A stretch of 64,000 bases of DNA from Thalassobaculum sp. OXR-137 (GTDB lineage Bacteria; Pseudomonadota; Alphaproteobacteria; Thalassobaculales; Thalassobaculaceae): positions 1-64,000 of the forward strand of contig NZ_CP139716.1 of NCBI RefSeq assembly GCF_034377285.1, in the 5' to 3' direction. The position numbers and the translations under genes are program-made. Below the pieces are notes generated by a model. It ran no database searches, had not been told where the DNA came from, and saw only the letters and a list, made by a program, of their open reading frames with translations. Shown here piece by piece: positions 17,380-25,874 of the stretch. Numbering within the stretch: the first letter of the stretch is position 1; the number at the start of each line of letters is the position of its first letter.

Positions 17380-18123
17380 ATGGCGATCGAGGTGACCTTT
17401 GTCGGTTGCGGCGATGCATTCGGCAGCGGCGGACGGTTCAACACCTGCTTTCATGTAGCCAATGGCGAGACACGCTTTCTGATCGACTGCGGCGCCACGT
17501 CGATGGTTGCGCTCAAGGCGCTTGGCCTCGAGCCGAACGCGATCGGCACGATCCTGATCACCCATTTCCATGGGGACCACTTCGGTGGGCTACCGTACTT
17601 CCTGCTCGACGCGCGGTTCGTGTCCAAGCGCTCGTCTCCACTCACCATCGTGGGCCCCAGCGGGACCGGCGCCGCTCTGAAACAGAGCATGGAGAGCGCC
17701 TTTCACGGATCCTCAGGCACCAATTTCAATTTCTCCCTGGAAATCATCGAATTGGTCCCGGGGCAGGCCCGCACTGTGGATGGGCTCGACGTGACCCCGC
17801 AGCAGGTCGTCCACGGGCCGGAGGGCGGTCCGTATCTGGCTTATCGTATTGGTGTCGGGGGCAAGGTGATCGCCTATACCGGCGACACCGAATGGACCGA
17901 CGCGCTGATCGAAGTTGGCCGCGAGGCGGACCTGCTCATCGCCGAGGCATATTACCGTGATCGCCAAGTCCGCTATCATCTCGACCTCGCGACCCTGGAG
18001 CGTCATCTGCCGGCCATACAGCCGCGACGGATCATCCTAACCCACCTGAGCGGCGAGATGCTCGAGCGGGTCGACGAGGTCGGCTACGACATCGCAAGCG
18101 ATGGACTAACGATCTCCCTCTGA
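17380..18123 (+). CDS. Metallo-beta-lactamase-fold hydrolase (RNase Z/arylsulfatase-like)
   Basis: The protein has 247 residues with the two-zinc motif THFHGDHFGG at about 60-69, further ligands in VHGPEGG and AYTGDTEW, and a last His in ILTHLSGE. This places it near RNase Z, PhnP and related phosphodiesterase or arylsulfatase-like hydrolases rather than beta-lactamases. A GAGGAG ribosome site sits before the ATG at 17380. It is the third gene of the MFS-SDR run. Its presence beside a PtxD-like enzyme is suggestive because PhnP, a phosphonate-pathway phosphodiesterase, has the same fold, but I cannot assign the substrate. Confidence 0.82.
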   Translation: MAIEVTFVGCGDAFGSGGRFNTCFHVANGETRFLIDCGATSMVALKALGLEPNAIGTILITHFHGDHFGGLPYFLLDARFVSKRSSPLTIVGPSGTGAALKQSMESAFHGSSGTNFNFSLEIIELVPGQARTVDGLDVTPQQVVHGPEGGPYLAYRIGVGGKVIAYTGDTEWTDALIEVGREADLLIAEAYYRDRQVRYHLDLATLERHLPAIQPRRIILTHLSGEMLERVDEVGYDIASDGLTISL

Positions 18124-18275
18124 GAAATCTTCGGCGCAGGCGAACAGTGTCACCTCTGCCGAGCTGCCATGGGGGATAGCAGGCGAGCAAACGACCGCTT
18201 TGAGGCGAATGACCCGTAGGCTTCCAACGACCGCTATGGGTCGGTAGTGACAAGGCCAACGAAAAACACCCCCGT

Positions 18276-19224
18276 TCAGCGGCTCCGCGGCTCATTCTGC
18301 AACCAGACAACCCGTGTCGCGGGAATGTGGATCATCGCTTTCGTCCCCACGCCGACCGCGCAGTCAAAATCCAAGCGGCCGTCGATGCTGGACAAACGAC
18401 TGGCCACGATCGACAGCCCCAGGCCGTATCCTGATCCCGGGGACTCATATGGCGAGGACGATCGGAAGAAGGGGGTTGATATGCGGTTTAGGTCGTCCCT
18501 CTCGATACCGGGCCCGCCGTCGATCACCTGAAGACACAGCCCACCATCCGTTTCCCGTTCCACTTCGACCGTTACCTGTCCACTCTGCGCCGAGAACTTG
18601 GCCGCGTTCTCAAGCAGATTGGACAGGATCGTCGTGATCGTCGAATTGGCCGCGAGAAGCTTCGGTAGTCGAAATTCGTCGGGAAGGAGGAAGGTCAGGT
18701 TCTTGCTCGAGTGAGCGGCCGATACCACGGCGACACTGCGTCGGATGGAGGCGCCAAGATCGACGAGGACTTCCTTGATGTCATCAGCCTGCTGGCCCAG
18801 CTCCGCCACGTCAAGGATCTGGTTGACCATTTCGAGAAGCATCTGGCCGCTGGAGCGGATGTCCGCGAGGTACTCCGTGTGCTTGTCGTGTGGCGTGCCA
18901 CCGATTCCGTACTGCATGGCCTCGGCGAAACCCAATATCGCGTTCAAAGGTGTGCGCAGATCGTGGCTAACCTCGGCGAGAATCCGGTTCTTCGTGTCGT
19001 TCGCAAGTTCCAGTTCGGCGAACGCCTGCCGCAACGATTGTGCGCGCCTTTATTTCCGAATTAAGCCGGTCGATGGTCTCATTCAGGAGCACTAAGCGCG
19101 AAGCGTCGGTCGCGCGGTCGAACAGGCGGATCGCAACGAGCGGTTCGGTCTGCCGCTTCAGACGCCAGTGCTCCGCCCGGTGGGTCACGCTCGCCGCGGC
19201 GTCCAGAACGGCGCGGAACGGCAT
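18276..19224 (-). pseudogene. Frameshifted sensor histidine kinase
   Basis: The last 252 residues are a good kinase core. The H-box is ILAEVSHDLRTPLNAILGFA, the N-box LSNLLENAAKFS, and the nucleotide boxes IDGGPGIERDD and GSGYGLGLSIV. In front of it, in another frame, lies a linker ending [15 protein letters not shown], which would join naturally to LRQAFAELELAN. A one-base shift near 19035-19040 separates them. No sensor domain is left upstream, where an IS630 transposase remnant begins. No response regulator is nearby. I read it as a gene first truncated by an insertion and then frameshifted; a sequencing error is the alternative for the shift. Confidence 0.7.
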
Positions 19225-19304
19225 CGGATTGGTCCGACCCCACGTTTGGAACGGTCCCCGGTACTTTCGGGGAATTTGTTACGGAAAACCCGTCTCGGAT
19301 GGAA

Positions 19305-19457
19305 TCCCAGGGGTCGATTATGGTTCGGGCGGCAGCTTTTTTGAGCAGCGCCTTGATCTTGGAGAAGGCCATTTCGATGGGATTGAAGTCTGGGCTATAG
19401 GTCGGCAGGAAGCGGAGTTCCGCACCGGCACGTTCGATAGCCCGCCGGATCGCTCGA
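19305..19457 (-). mobile_element. IS630-family transposase remnant (C-terminal piece)
   Basis: Read on the minus strand the fragment gives [20 protein letters not shown] followed by [20 protein letters not shown], the C-terminal catalytic block of IS630 transposases with the final acidic residue. The rest of the transposase is missing on both sides. It abuts the broken histidine kinase. Confidence 0.75.
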
Positions 19458-19625
19458 TTTAGTCACCGCTCAAAACGCTCTAACTCTCATTGCAACGAAC
19501 TACGCCGGCCCCGAGAAGAACCGGTCCCGCTAGGCCGTCTCTGACGGATGTAGTGTTCCCTAGGCGGATTGAAGCCGTCTGCCACACCCGCCGCGACGGT
19601 TAAGGGGACGTCGGGCAGCTGGACC

Positions 19626-21158
19626 TCATGCCCCGGTGTCCTCGACCGCTCGACCGGCCTGGGCCCGGTCGTGCTCAGAGCGGGGCTCGGAGCGCAATGG
19701 CCCCAACCGCCCGCATACCACCGCCGTGGCGGCCAGGACGATCACGTTCAGCGTCCCCTGGATGGTCAATTGCGGAATTATGTCGCCCAGATCGGCGACG
19801 GCGAAGTTGAAATACAACGTCGAAAACCCGAATGCTGCAAAGTAATTATACTGAAATCTTCCGTATACGACATGCAGACCGAGAATATACAGGAAGACAA
19901 TGACAGTCAGAACCGGAAAAAAATACCAATATCCTACGGCGGCGAAAACCTCGGCCATCACGCCGTAGTTCATGTTTGAACTCTTGCCGTGAATGGCCGT
20001 TTCCAACACGATGCCACCCCTCGGCTGCCGTTCGATGCCAACCATGCGCAGCAGCATGTTGGGGACGCCGTAGGCGAGTTGATTGACCAGATGATCGAAC
20101 CCGAGCTCGCCCCCGAGGTCGAAATAATGGATGGTTTCATCCAGTGGATTGGGGCTGAACCGATCGAAGAATCCAGTTGGATCACCGTAATAGAGCCGGG
20201 TATCCCAGCTCCGATACATGTTGTTGAGTTCTTCGCGCTCGCGCGCGCTTTCCTCGGTATCGAGCAAGTCAACGAAAGTCTCCGCCGTCCGCGAGGCGTA
20301 TTCCATGGCACTGATATCGCGCCGGAACGACCGCTGAAGATCGACCAGCGGGAACACCACGAACTGCATCGGGGCCGCCATCGCGACGATCAGCACCAGA
20401 TGCCGCACCCGTAGCCGCCCGCCGTATGAAAAATAGGTGGCTACGAACGCGACGAAGCCGCCCATCATGATCCAGCGCTGGTTCTCCCATAGCCCCTGCA
20501 GGAATCCCGCCAGGAGGACCAAAACGACGAGGCTGTCGACATAACGTCGTCCCCCGCTCTGGATGAAGGCACGCGCCGTGAGGGCGGCCACCGCGAGCGG
20601 CATCAGCTGGCCCAGGTAGAAGAGGATCACCAGTCCCTCTCCCTCTGTGTACTCCGCATCGCCGACCCGGCTCAGACCTACATCGTAACGCAGCAGGATC
20701 GAGGCGACGCAGAGGCCGACTGCGACCCCGGCGATGCGCAGGAGAAAATCCGGATCCTGCGGGATCCGGACCAGCCCTCCGCGCTTGGTGATCAAGGGGC
20801 TCGCCGCCAGCGCAGCCACCCAGAACGCGAGCAGGCTCAACAGCAGGACGAACACCGTCTCGACGGGCCGATCCAGATGGCTGTCGGCCGCCTGAAGCAA
20901 CACGATCTTCACCCACTGAGACACAACGAACAGCTTCGTGAAGATCGCCGCGAACACCAGGGTCGCCATGCTCCCACTGTGTTCCAGGGTCCGGAACACC
21001 CAGGGCAGCAAAAGGAGAATCGCCTGCGCGAGGGCAACGAACAACACGTGGGTCTGCAACAGCAGTTGGCAGACCCCGGTGGCGACCACTACCGCGTACC
21101 ACCAGATCAGCACCTCGGTCGACAGCATCCCGCCACTCGGGTATAGGCGGCCGATCAT
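19626..21158 (-). CDS. Polytopic membrane protein, candidate polysaccharide polymerase (Wzy-like)
   Basis: About 510 residues with some twelve hydrophobic segments and a large hydrophilic loop between roughly 290 and 400 (DLQRSFRRDISAMEYASRTA onwards). This is the usual layout of Wzy polymerases and oligosaccharide repeat-unit polymerases, which share little sequence. The start at 21158 is preferred to the GTG at 21233 because GGAAGG sits six bases before it and this leaves promoter space for the divergent flippase gene. Position next to a Wzx-like flippase supports a role in joining repeat units in the periplasm. I recognise no specific family motif. Confidence 0.6.
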   Translation of the reverse strand: MIGRLYPSGGMLSTEVLIWWYAVVVATGVCQLLLQTHVLFVALAQAILLLLPWVFRTLEHSGSMATLVFAAIFTKLFVVSQWVKIVLLQAADSHLDRPVETVFVLLLSLLAFWVAALAASPLITKRGGLVRIPQDPDFLLRIAGVAVGLCVASILLRYDVGLSRVGDAEYTEGEGLVILFYLGQLMPLAVAALTARAFIQSGGRRYVDSLVVLVLLAGFLQGLWENQRWIMMGGFVAFVATYFSYGGRLRVRHLVLIVAMAAPMQFVVFPLVDLQRSFRRDISAMEYASRTAETFVDLLDTEESAREREELNNMYRSWDTRLYYGDPTGFFDRFSPNPLDETIHYFDLGGELGFDHLVNQLAYGVPNMLLRMVGIERQPRGGIVLETAIHGKSSNMNYGVMAEVFAAVGYWYFFPVLTVIVFLYILGLHVVYGRFQYNYFAAFGFSTLYFNFAVADLGDIIPQLTIQGTLNVIVLAATAVVCGRLGPLRSEPRSEHDRAQAGRAVEDTGA

Positions 21159-21300
21159 TCCGTGCCTTCCGTAAAGGTTAGATAGGTCAGCAAAGTCCGC
21201 CTTGGAGCCGGTCTTCCGGCCGCTTTCGGTCACGCGACCACATGCCTATAAACATACTCGGCATGCGTATGCCATTCAAACCGTCGGCCGCCCGATCGCC

Positions 21301-22902
21301 ATGCTCGCATCCCGACCGCCTTCCGGAGACACGCCGAACACCAGCCCGGGATCGGCAGGCCCGGGATCGGCAGGGATGCTCGGTCGGCTGATCTCCGGTA
21401 CCAGCGCCTTGTTCTCCAGCCTGACGGTCTGGAGCGTCCTGCAGATCGTAGCGGTTCCGGTCTTCCTCGACCACTGGGGGGCGGTGGTCTACGGGCAATG
21501 GCTGGCAATAAACGCGGGCGCAAGCTTGTTGTCCCTTATGGATTTCGGGCTCAGCACTCATCTGGTCAACCGGATCCTCGCCTTGTCCGCGCGCGGGGAA
21601 GGCGCGGCGGTGATGCGGATCCTGTCGACCGGATTCGCCCTGTTCGCCGCCCTGATGACCGCCGGTGCGGCGCTCCTGGCCGGCGCGTGGCTGCTGGACC
21701 TCCCGGCATCGTTAGGCATCGACGCCCCCGGCGCCGGCCCGGCGGCGATCCTGCAGGCCACGGCGATCCTGATCCTGCTGCCGCGCCCCCTGATCGGCGG
21801 CCTGTTCGCCGCGCGCGGCCAGTTCGGGCGCTCGGTCTACATGAGCGCGGCCCTGCAGCTCCTGCCGTTCGCGGGCACGCTGGCGGTCGTCATCGGCGGG
21901 GGCGGAATGGCGGCAGCGGCGGCTGTCAACCTCCTGACCGTGCTTCTGACCGGCTGGATCCTCCCCCTCGCCGTTCTGCGGGTCCTTCATCCCGACGTCT
22001 CCCTGGCGATGCGCTGGCCGACATCGAGCGAACTCAGAGGGTATGTTGGAAAATCGGTCCTGTATGGCCTGTCGTCGGGGGCTACGGTCGCGATGCTGCA
22101 GGTTCCGGTGCTGATCCTCCAGGCGATGAGCCCGACAGGCGTGGCGGTGGTCGCTTTCACCACCATGCGAACCGCGACGGGCGTGCTGAAGCAGGTCGCG
22201 AGTCAGGTCGTCATCTCCTCCGCACTCGAAATGACGCGACAGCACAACCAGAACGACCGGCTTGGCCTCGAGCGGCTGTTCCTGACGACAGTCCGCATCG
22301 TCGGCGGCGCCGTCGGCCTGCTTGCCGGTCCTTTGCTGGTTCTCGGTCCCGTCCTGTTCGCCCTGTGGACTTCCGGCCAGGTCGTCTTCGATCTCACCCT
22401 CGCGCTGGCCTTCGTGGGGGCCACGGTCCTCATGGCGCCGGGCGCGACCGGGCTCACCCTCCTGAAGCAGACCGATCATGCGGAGACGCTGGCGATCGCG
22501 CATCTCGTGCAGATCGTGGTCGGATTGACACTCTGTCTGGCGCTCGTGCCGCAGTTCGGCAGCCTGGGCGCGGCCCTCTCGGTCTCCGCAGCGGAGCTGG
22601 TCGCAATCGGTGGGCTCGCGACTCTTCAGGCCGCAGGCGTTTTCTCCCTGAATGGCGTCCGGGTGGTCTCGACGAGCTGGGCAGCCGCCTTCTCGGGAGT
22701 CGCCGTCGGCATGGCCGCCAGCGCTTTCCTGCAGTGGACCCTACCCTCCAACTCCCTCATCGAAGTATTCTGGCTGGCGGTGGCGTGGGGGATCGCCGTT
22801 GCGCCTGCCGTCCCGTTCATCCTGCTGCCGAAGAGCGCACGGCGCTCGCTCTTGAACCGTCTGCGAAACCGAAACGCAGATACCGGAAGGACCTCCGGAT
22901 GA
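21301..22902 (+). CDS. Wzx-like polysaccharide flippase
   Basis: The protein has about 533 residues with twelve to fourteen hydrophobic segments. The opening pattern LFSSLTVWSVLQIVAVPVFL, DHWGAVVYGQWLAI and LSLMDFGLSTHLVNRI is characteristic of the oligosaccharide flippase (MATE-like) family, which moves lipid-linked repeat units across the inner membrane. The ATG at 21301 avoids overlap with the divergent membrane protein gene. Its stop overlaps the start of the following FkbM gene (ATGA), which begins a + strand run of modification genes. Confidence 0.85.
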   Translation: MLASRPPSGDTPNTSPGSAGPGSAGMLGRLISGTSALFSSLTVWSVLQIVAVPVFLDHWGAVVYGQWLAINAGASLLSLMDFGLSTHLVNRILALSARGEGAAVMRILSTGFALFAALMTAGAALLAGAWLLDLPASLGIDAPGAGPAAILQATAILILLPRPLIGGLFAARGQFGRSVYMSAALQLLPFAGTLAVVIGGGGMAAAAAVNLLTVLLTGWILPLAVLRVLHPDVSLAMRWPTSSELRGYVGKSVLYGLSSGATVAMLQVPVLILQAMSPTGVAVVAFTTMRTATGVLKQVASQVVISSALEMTRQHNQNDRLGLERLFLTTVRIVGGAVGLLAGPLLVLGPVLFALWTSGQVVFDLTLALAFVGATVLMAPGATGLTLLKQTDHAETLAIAHLVQIVVGLTLCLALVPQFGSLGAALSVSAAELVAIGGLATLQAAGVFSLNGVRVVSTSWAAAFSGVAVGMAASAFLQWTLPSNSLIEVFWLAVAWGIAVAPAVPFILLPKSARRSLLNRLRNRNADTGRTSG

Positions 22903-23846
22903 TGCAACTGCGATCGCGCAGACGCCGAGGCTCCATGATCGAGTTCCGACGGCGGTTCCGGGACTACTTTCTGGAACGGCTCGCTTTCCGGCTGCTGGAG
23001 CATCTCGAACGAAGTTGGCAAGGCTTTGCGGTGCCGCGTCTCGCGGCGTTTCCGGCCGACGAGCTGGGTCGGCAGATTGCCGTACGGGGCCTGGCGGAGC
23101 GGGACTCGCTGCTGTTCCTGTTCGACGACATCCTCGCCGCCGACGCCGAAGACTTCAAATCGAAGGTCGCCATCGACATCGGCGCCAACGTCGGAAACCA
23201 CGCGCTGTTCCTGGCGCCGCGCTTCGCCCGTGTGCTGGCCTTCGAGCCGCACCCCCTGCTCGCCCGGCTGATCGAGTTGAACGCCGAGCTCAACGACGTC
23301 GGCAACGTTCGGGTCCATCCGGTCGGGCTTTCCGATGTGGACGGAGAGGCGGCTTATCTGGAGATCGCCGAACGCAACATCGGCGCGTCCGGCCTGACGG
23401 AAACCCATTGGAGCGGCGGCCAGGCGGCGGGGCGAACGCTGACCGTCCGGTTGGAAATCGGCGACGAGGCGATCGCACGCCACGCCCACCCGGACGACAT
23501 CGCCCTGGTCAAGATCGATGTCGAAGGGCACGAGACGAACGCGATCAAGGGTCTCGAATTGCTTCTGACACGGGCCGATCCCATCGTCCTGTTCGAGGTC
23601 CGGTCGGGCGAGTCTCTTCCGCAGGGCCTCGCCGCCTGGGCCCTGCTGGAGAGTTTCGGCTATCGTCACTTCCATGTGATCGAGCAAATGCCCGTGCTGC
23701 TGCCATGGGCACCGGCGCCCGTGCGGTGGGGGGTCAATCTCGTGGACAGAATGGCACGCGGCGTCCGCTATCGGGCCCGACGCATCGAGCGCTTCGAGCC
23801 GTGCCAGCAGGATTTCGTCATTGCGGCGAAACGGGAACTGCTGTGA
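22899..23846 (+). CDS. FkbM-family methyltransferase (first of two adjacent copies)
   Basis: This SAM-dependent O-methyltransferase has 315 residues. The SAM-binding motif is AIDIGANVGNHALFLAPRF near residue 90 and the FkbM hallmark LVKIDVEGHETNAIKGLELL lies near 205. FVIAAKRE near the C-terminus is also usual. FkbM enzymes in such loci methylate sugar hydroxyls. The ATG at 22899 overlaps the flippase stop by four bases. The N-terminal 85 residues before the SAM fold are Arg-rich and may aid substrate or membrane binding. A second FkbM gene follows with another four-base overlap. Confidence 0.88.
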   Translation: MMQLRSRRRRGSMIEFRRRFRDYFLERLAFRLLEHLERSWQGFAVPRLAAFPADELGRQIAVRGLAERDSLLFLFDDILAADAEDFKSKVAIDIGANVGNHALFLAPRFARVLAFEPHPLLARLIELNAELNDVGNVRVHPVGLSDVDGEAAYLEIAERNIGASGLTETHWSGGQAAGRTLTVRLEIGDEAIARHAHPDDIALVKIDVEGHETNAIKGLELLLTRADPIVLFEVRSGESLPQGLAAWALLESFGYRHFHVIEQMPVLLPWAPAPVRWGVNLVDRMARGVRYRARRIERFEPCQQDFVIAAKRELL

Positions 23847-24640
23847 CCGGTGGCGGCATGCGCCATGTGAAGTCGACCGTCGCCCGAGTGTTCGAGTGGC
23901 TCGCCCCCGGACTCTGGCTGCGGAGCCGGATCCGGCGGCGCGATCGGAACTTCGAGCGCGAGTACTTCTTCATTGCGGACCTGTGCGATTCGCAACGCCT
24001 GAGCATCGACGCGGGCGGCAATGTCGGCGAATTCGCGTTCTGGATGTCCTATCACTCCCGTCGCGTGATCAGCTACGAGCCGAACCCGATCTGCCAGCGC
24101 CGCATCCGCCGAATCCTCCGGCCGAACATCACGCTGCGGCCGGCCGCCCTCTCGGATGCCCCGGGCAGCGCCAGTCTGCTGTTCCCGGAGGACAACCTCG
24201 GCCTGGGCAGCATCGCTGCCGGCAATCCGATTTTCGGCCACGCGGGCAAGTCCGGCTACGCCGCCATCACCGTGCCGACCGTCCGCCTCGACGAGGACGT
24301 CACCGAGCCGGTCGGGCTGATCAAGATCGACGTCGAGGGTCATGAGGCGACCGTGCTCGATGGGGCGACAGCCCTGCTGGCGCGGGATCGCCCACGCATA
24401 ATGATCGAGATTGAGGAACGGCACGGAGCCGGCGCGCACCATCAGGTCCGGCGACGGCTCGAGCCGTCTGGCTATCGACGCTTCATCCTCTGCTCTACCG
24501 GCCTGATGCCGTTGGACTGGGAGGCCGATGCCGCGGTCCTGCAGGCCGCGCCCGCCGAGTCCCCGGACTACGTCAATAATTTCATCTTCATCCACCGCGA
24601 CGACCCGTACCTTGATGGCCTGCGGGATGGATCCCGTTAG
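23843..24640 (+). CDS. FkbM-family methyltransferase (second copy)
   Basis: About 265 residues, with the SAM motif SIDAGGNVGEFAFWMSYHS near 55 and LIKIDVEGHEATVLDGATAL near 160. It is only moderately similar to the copy before it, so a different sugar position is likely rather than simple redundancy. A GTG at 23843 gives a four-base overlap with the previous gene; an ATG at 23858 is the alternative. The end carries NNFIFIHRDD, common in this family. The next gene, a GT9 glycosyltransferase, starts inside its last codons. Confidence 0.86.
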   Translation: MTGGGMRHVKSTVARVFEWLAPGLWLRSRIRRRDRNFEREYFFIADLCDSQRLSIDAGGNVGEFAFWMSYHSRRVISYEPNPICQRRIRRILRPNITLRPAALSDAPGSASLLFPEDNLGLGSIAAGNPIFGHAGKSGYAAITVPTVRLDEDVTEPVGLIKIDVEGHEATVLDGATALLARDRPRIMIEIEERHGAGAHHQVRRRLEPSGYRRFILCSTGLMPLDWEADAAVLQAAPAESPDYVNNFIFIHRDDPYLDGLRDGSR

Positions 24641-25874
24641 CCGACCGACATGGACCGGCGTCCTCCGCCGGATCGGGCGCAGGTTGCTGCTGTCCTGCGC
24701 GGCGCGGGCGATCGCCGCCGGCGCCGGGCTGGCGCGGCACGCATCCGTCCTGTGCGGCAACCGAGGCGATCGCACAGCGATCCGCCGGCCCAAGATCGCA
24801 ATCCTCTCCTATGAGCATCAGTTGGGGTCGATCATCGCGACAACGCCAGTGTTCAGCGCCCTGCGGCAGCTCCGGCCGGACGCCGAAATCACGGTGTTCG
24901 GAACCGCGCTGCTCGGGCAGATACTTCGTTCCAACCCGAACGTTGACCGGTTCGTCGTGACGGCGGACCCGCACGATCACCCGCTCAGGGCGATAGGCGA
25001 CATCGTCGCCATGCAACTGGGTTCGCAGACAGGCCCCTTCGACTGGCTTCTCGCAACCGTCGGCTGCCGGCGAGGCCTGATCGGCATCATGGCGGCCGCA
25101 CTGCCTTCCGGGAGGCGCGCCGGCCACACGGTCGCGGACTTCGCCAGCAGCTACGCCTTTCCAATACCGTATGACGATCAGGCCAGCATGGTCGCAAACA
25201 ACCTGCGCATCCTCTCGCCGCTTGGCCTAGCCCCCGAACAGCAAGAACCCGCGGTGTTCTTCGATCCACCAACGGCGGGCCGCGTGCGGGACTTGCTGGA
25301 AACCCACGGGATCGACCCGGACCGCAGGATCGCGGTGCTGGCCCTGGAGACAAGCGGCGGTCAGCCCACCCAGTGGTTCGCCGACCGCGCTGCTGAGGTC
25401 GCCGACCGGTTGTCCCGGGAGGCAAACCTGCAGATCGTCCTGGTCGGCACCGAAACCGGCCAGGTGATGCTCGACGAGGTGCGTGGGCTGATGTCCACCG
25501 AGGCCGTGTCGCTGGCCGGACGCACATCAGTCCCGGAGTTGGCGGCGCTGTTCGCCATGGCCGATCTGGCTGTCGCCCTGGACACCGGGGCGATGCACGT
25601 CGCCCGGGCGGCCGGCGTTCCTCTCGTGGTCGTGGCATCGGCTTGGCAACCGCCGCATCTTTGGCTGCCCATCGACGTGGCGCAGGCCAGCATCGTGTCC
25701 CGCCACGGATCGCCCGGCCTCTGCTGCCAAAACGTAGCCTGCCGGTCGCGGGACTGTATGCGCAGCATTTCGGCGAAAGAGGTCGTGACCGCGGCGTTCG
25801 ACCTTCTCGGCCACTATCCTCCCTCAAACGACGAGAGACGCCGGCGCTGCGCCGCCCTGACGGTCGATCAGTAG
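24627..25874 (+). CDS. Glycosyltransferase family 9 (heptosyltransferase-like)
   Basis: GT9 enzymes add heptose or related sugars to lipid-linked acceptors. The N-terminal domain begins KIAILSYEHQLGSIIATTPV near 50, matching the GT9 start IGDxxxxTP pattern, and the C-terminal signature is VALDTGAMHVARAAGVPLVV near 310. A Cys-rich patch (LCCQNVACRSRDCMR) near 370 is also seen in some GT9 proteins. The ATG at 24627 overlaps the preceding FkbM gene by 14 bases; 24615 is the alternative. It converges with the sugar transferase gene, overlapping it by seven bases. Confidence 0.85.
   Translation: MDPVSRPTWTGVLRRIGRRLLLSCAARAIAAGAGLARHASVLCGNRGDRTAIRRPKIAILSYEHQLGSIIATTPVFSALRQLRPDAEITVFGTALLGQILRSNPNVDRFVVTADPHDHPLRAIGDIVAMQLGSQTGPFDWLLATVGCRRGLIGIMAAALPSGRRAGHTVADFASSYAFPIPYDDQASMVANNLRILSPLGLAPEQQEPAVFFDPPTAGRVRDLLETHGIDPDRRIAVLALETSGGQPTQWFADRAAEVADRLSREANLQIVLVGTETGQVMLDEVRGLMSTEAVSLAGRTSVPELAALFAMADLAVALDTGAMHVARAAGVPLVVVASAWQPPHLWLPIDVAQASIVSRHGSPGLCCQNVACRSRDCMRSISAKEVVTAAFDLLGHYPPSNDERRRRCAALTVDQ

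Noticed and set aside
21498-22898. N-terminal 467 residues of a 782-residue + strand frame as part of the FkbM protein
   Set aside because: This part lies in another frame inside the flippase gene and is Arg/Gly/Pro-rich. The ATG at 22899 overlapping the flippase stop is the natural start.
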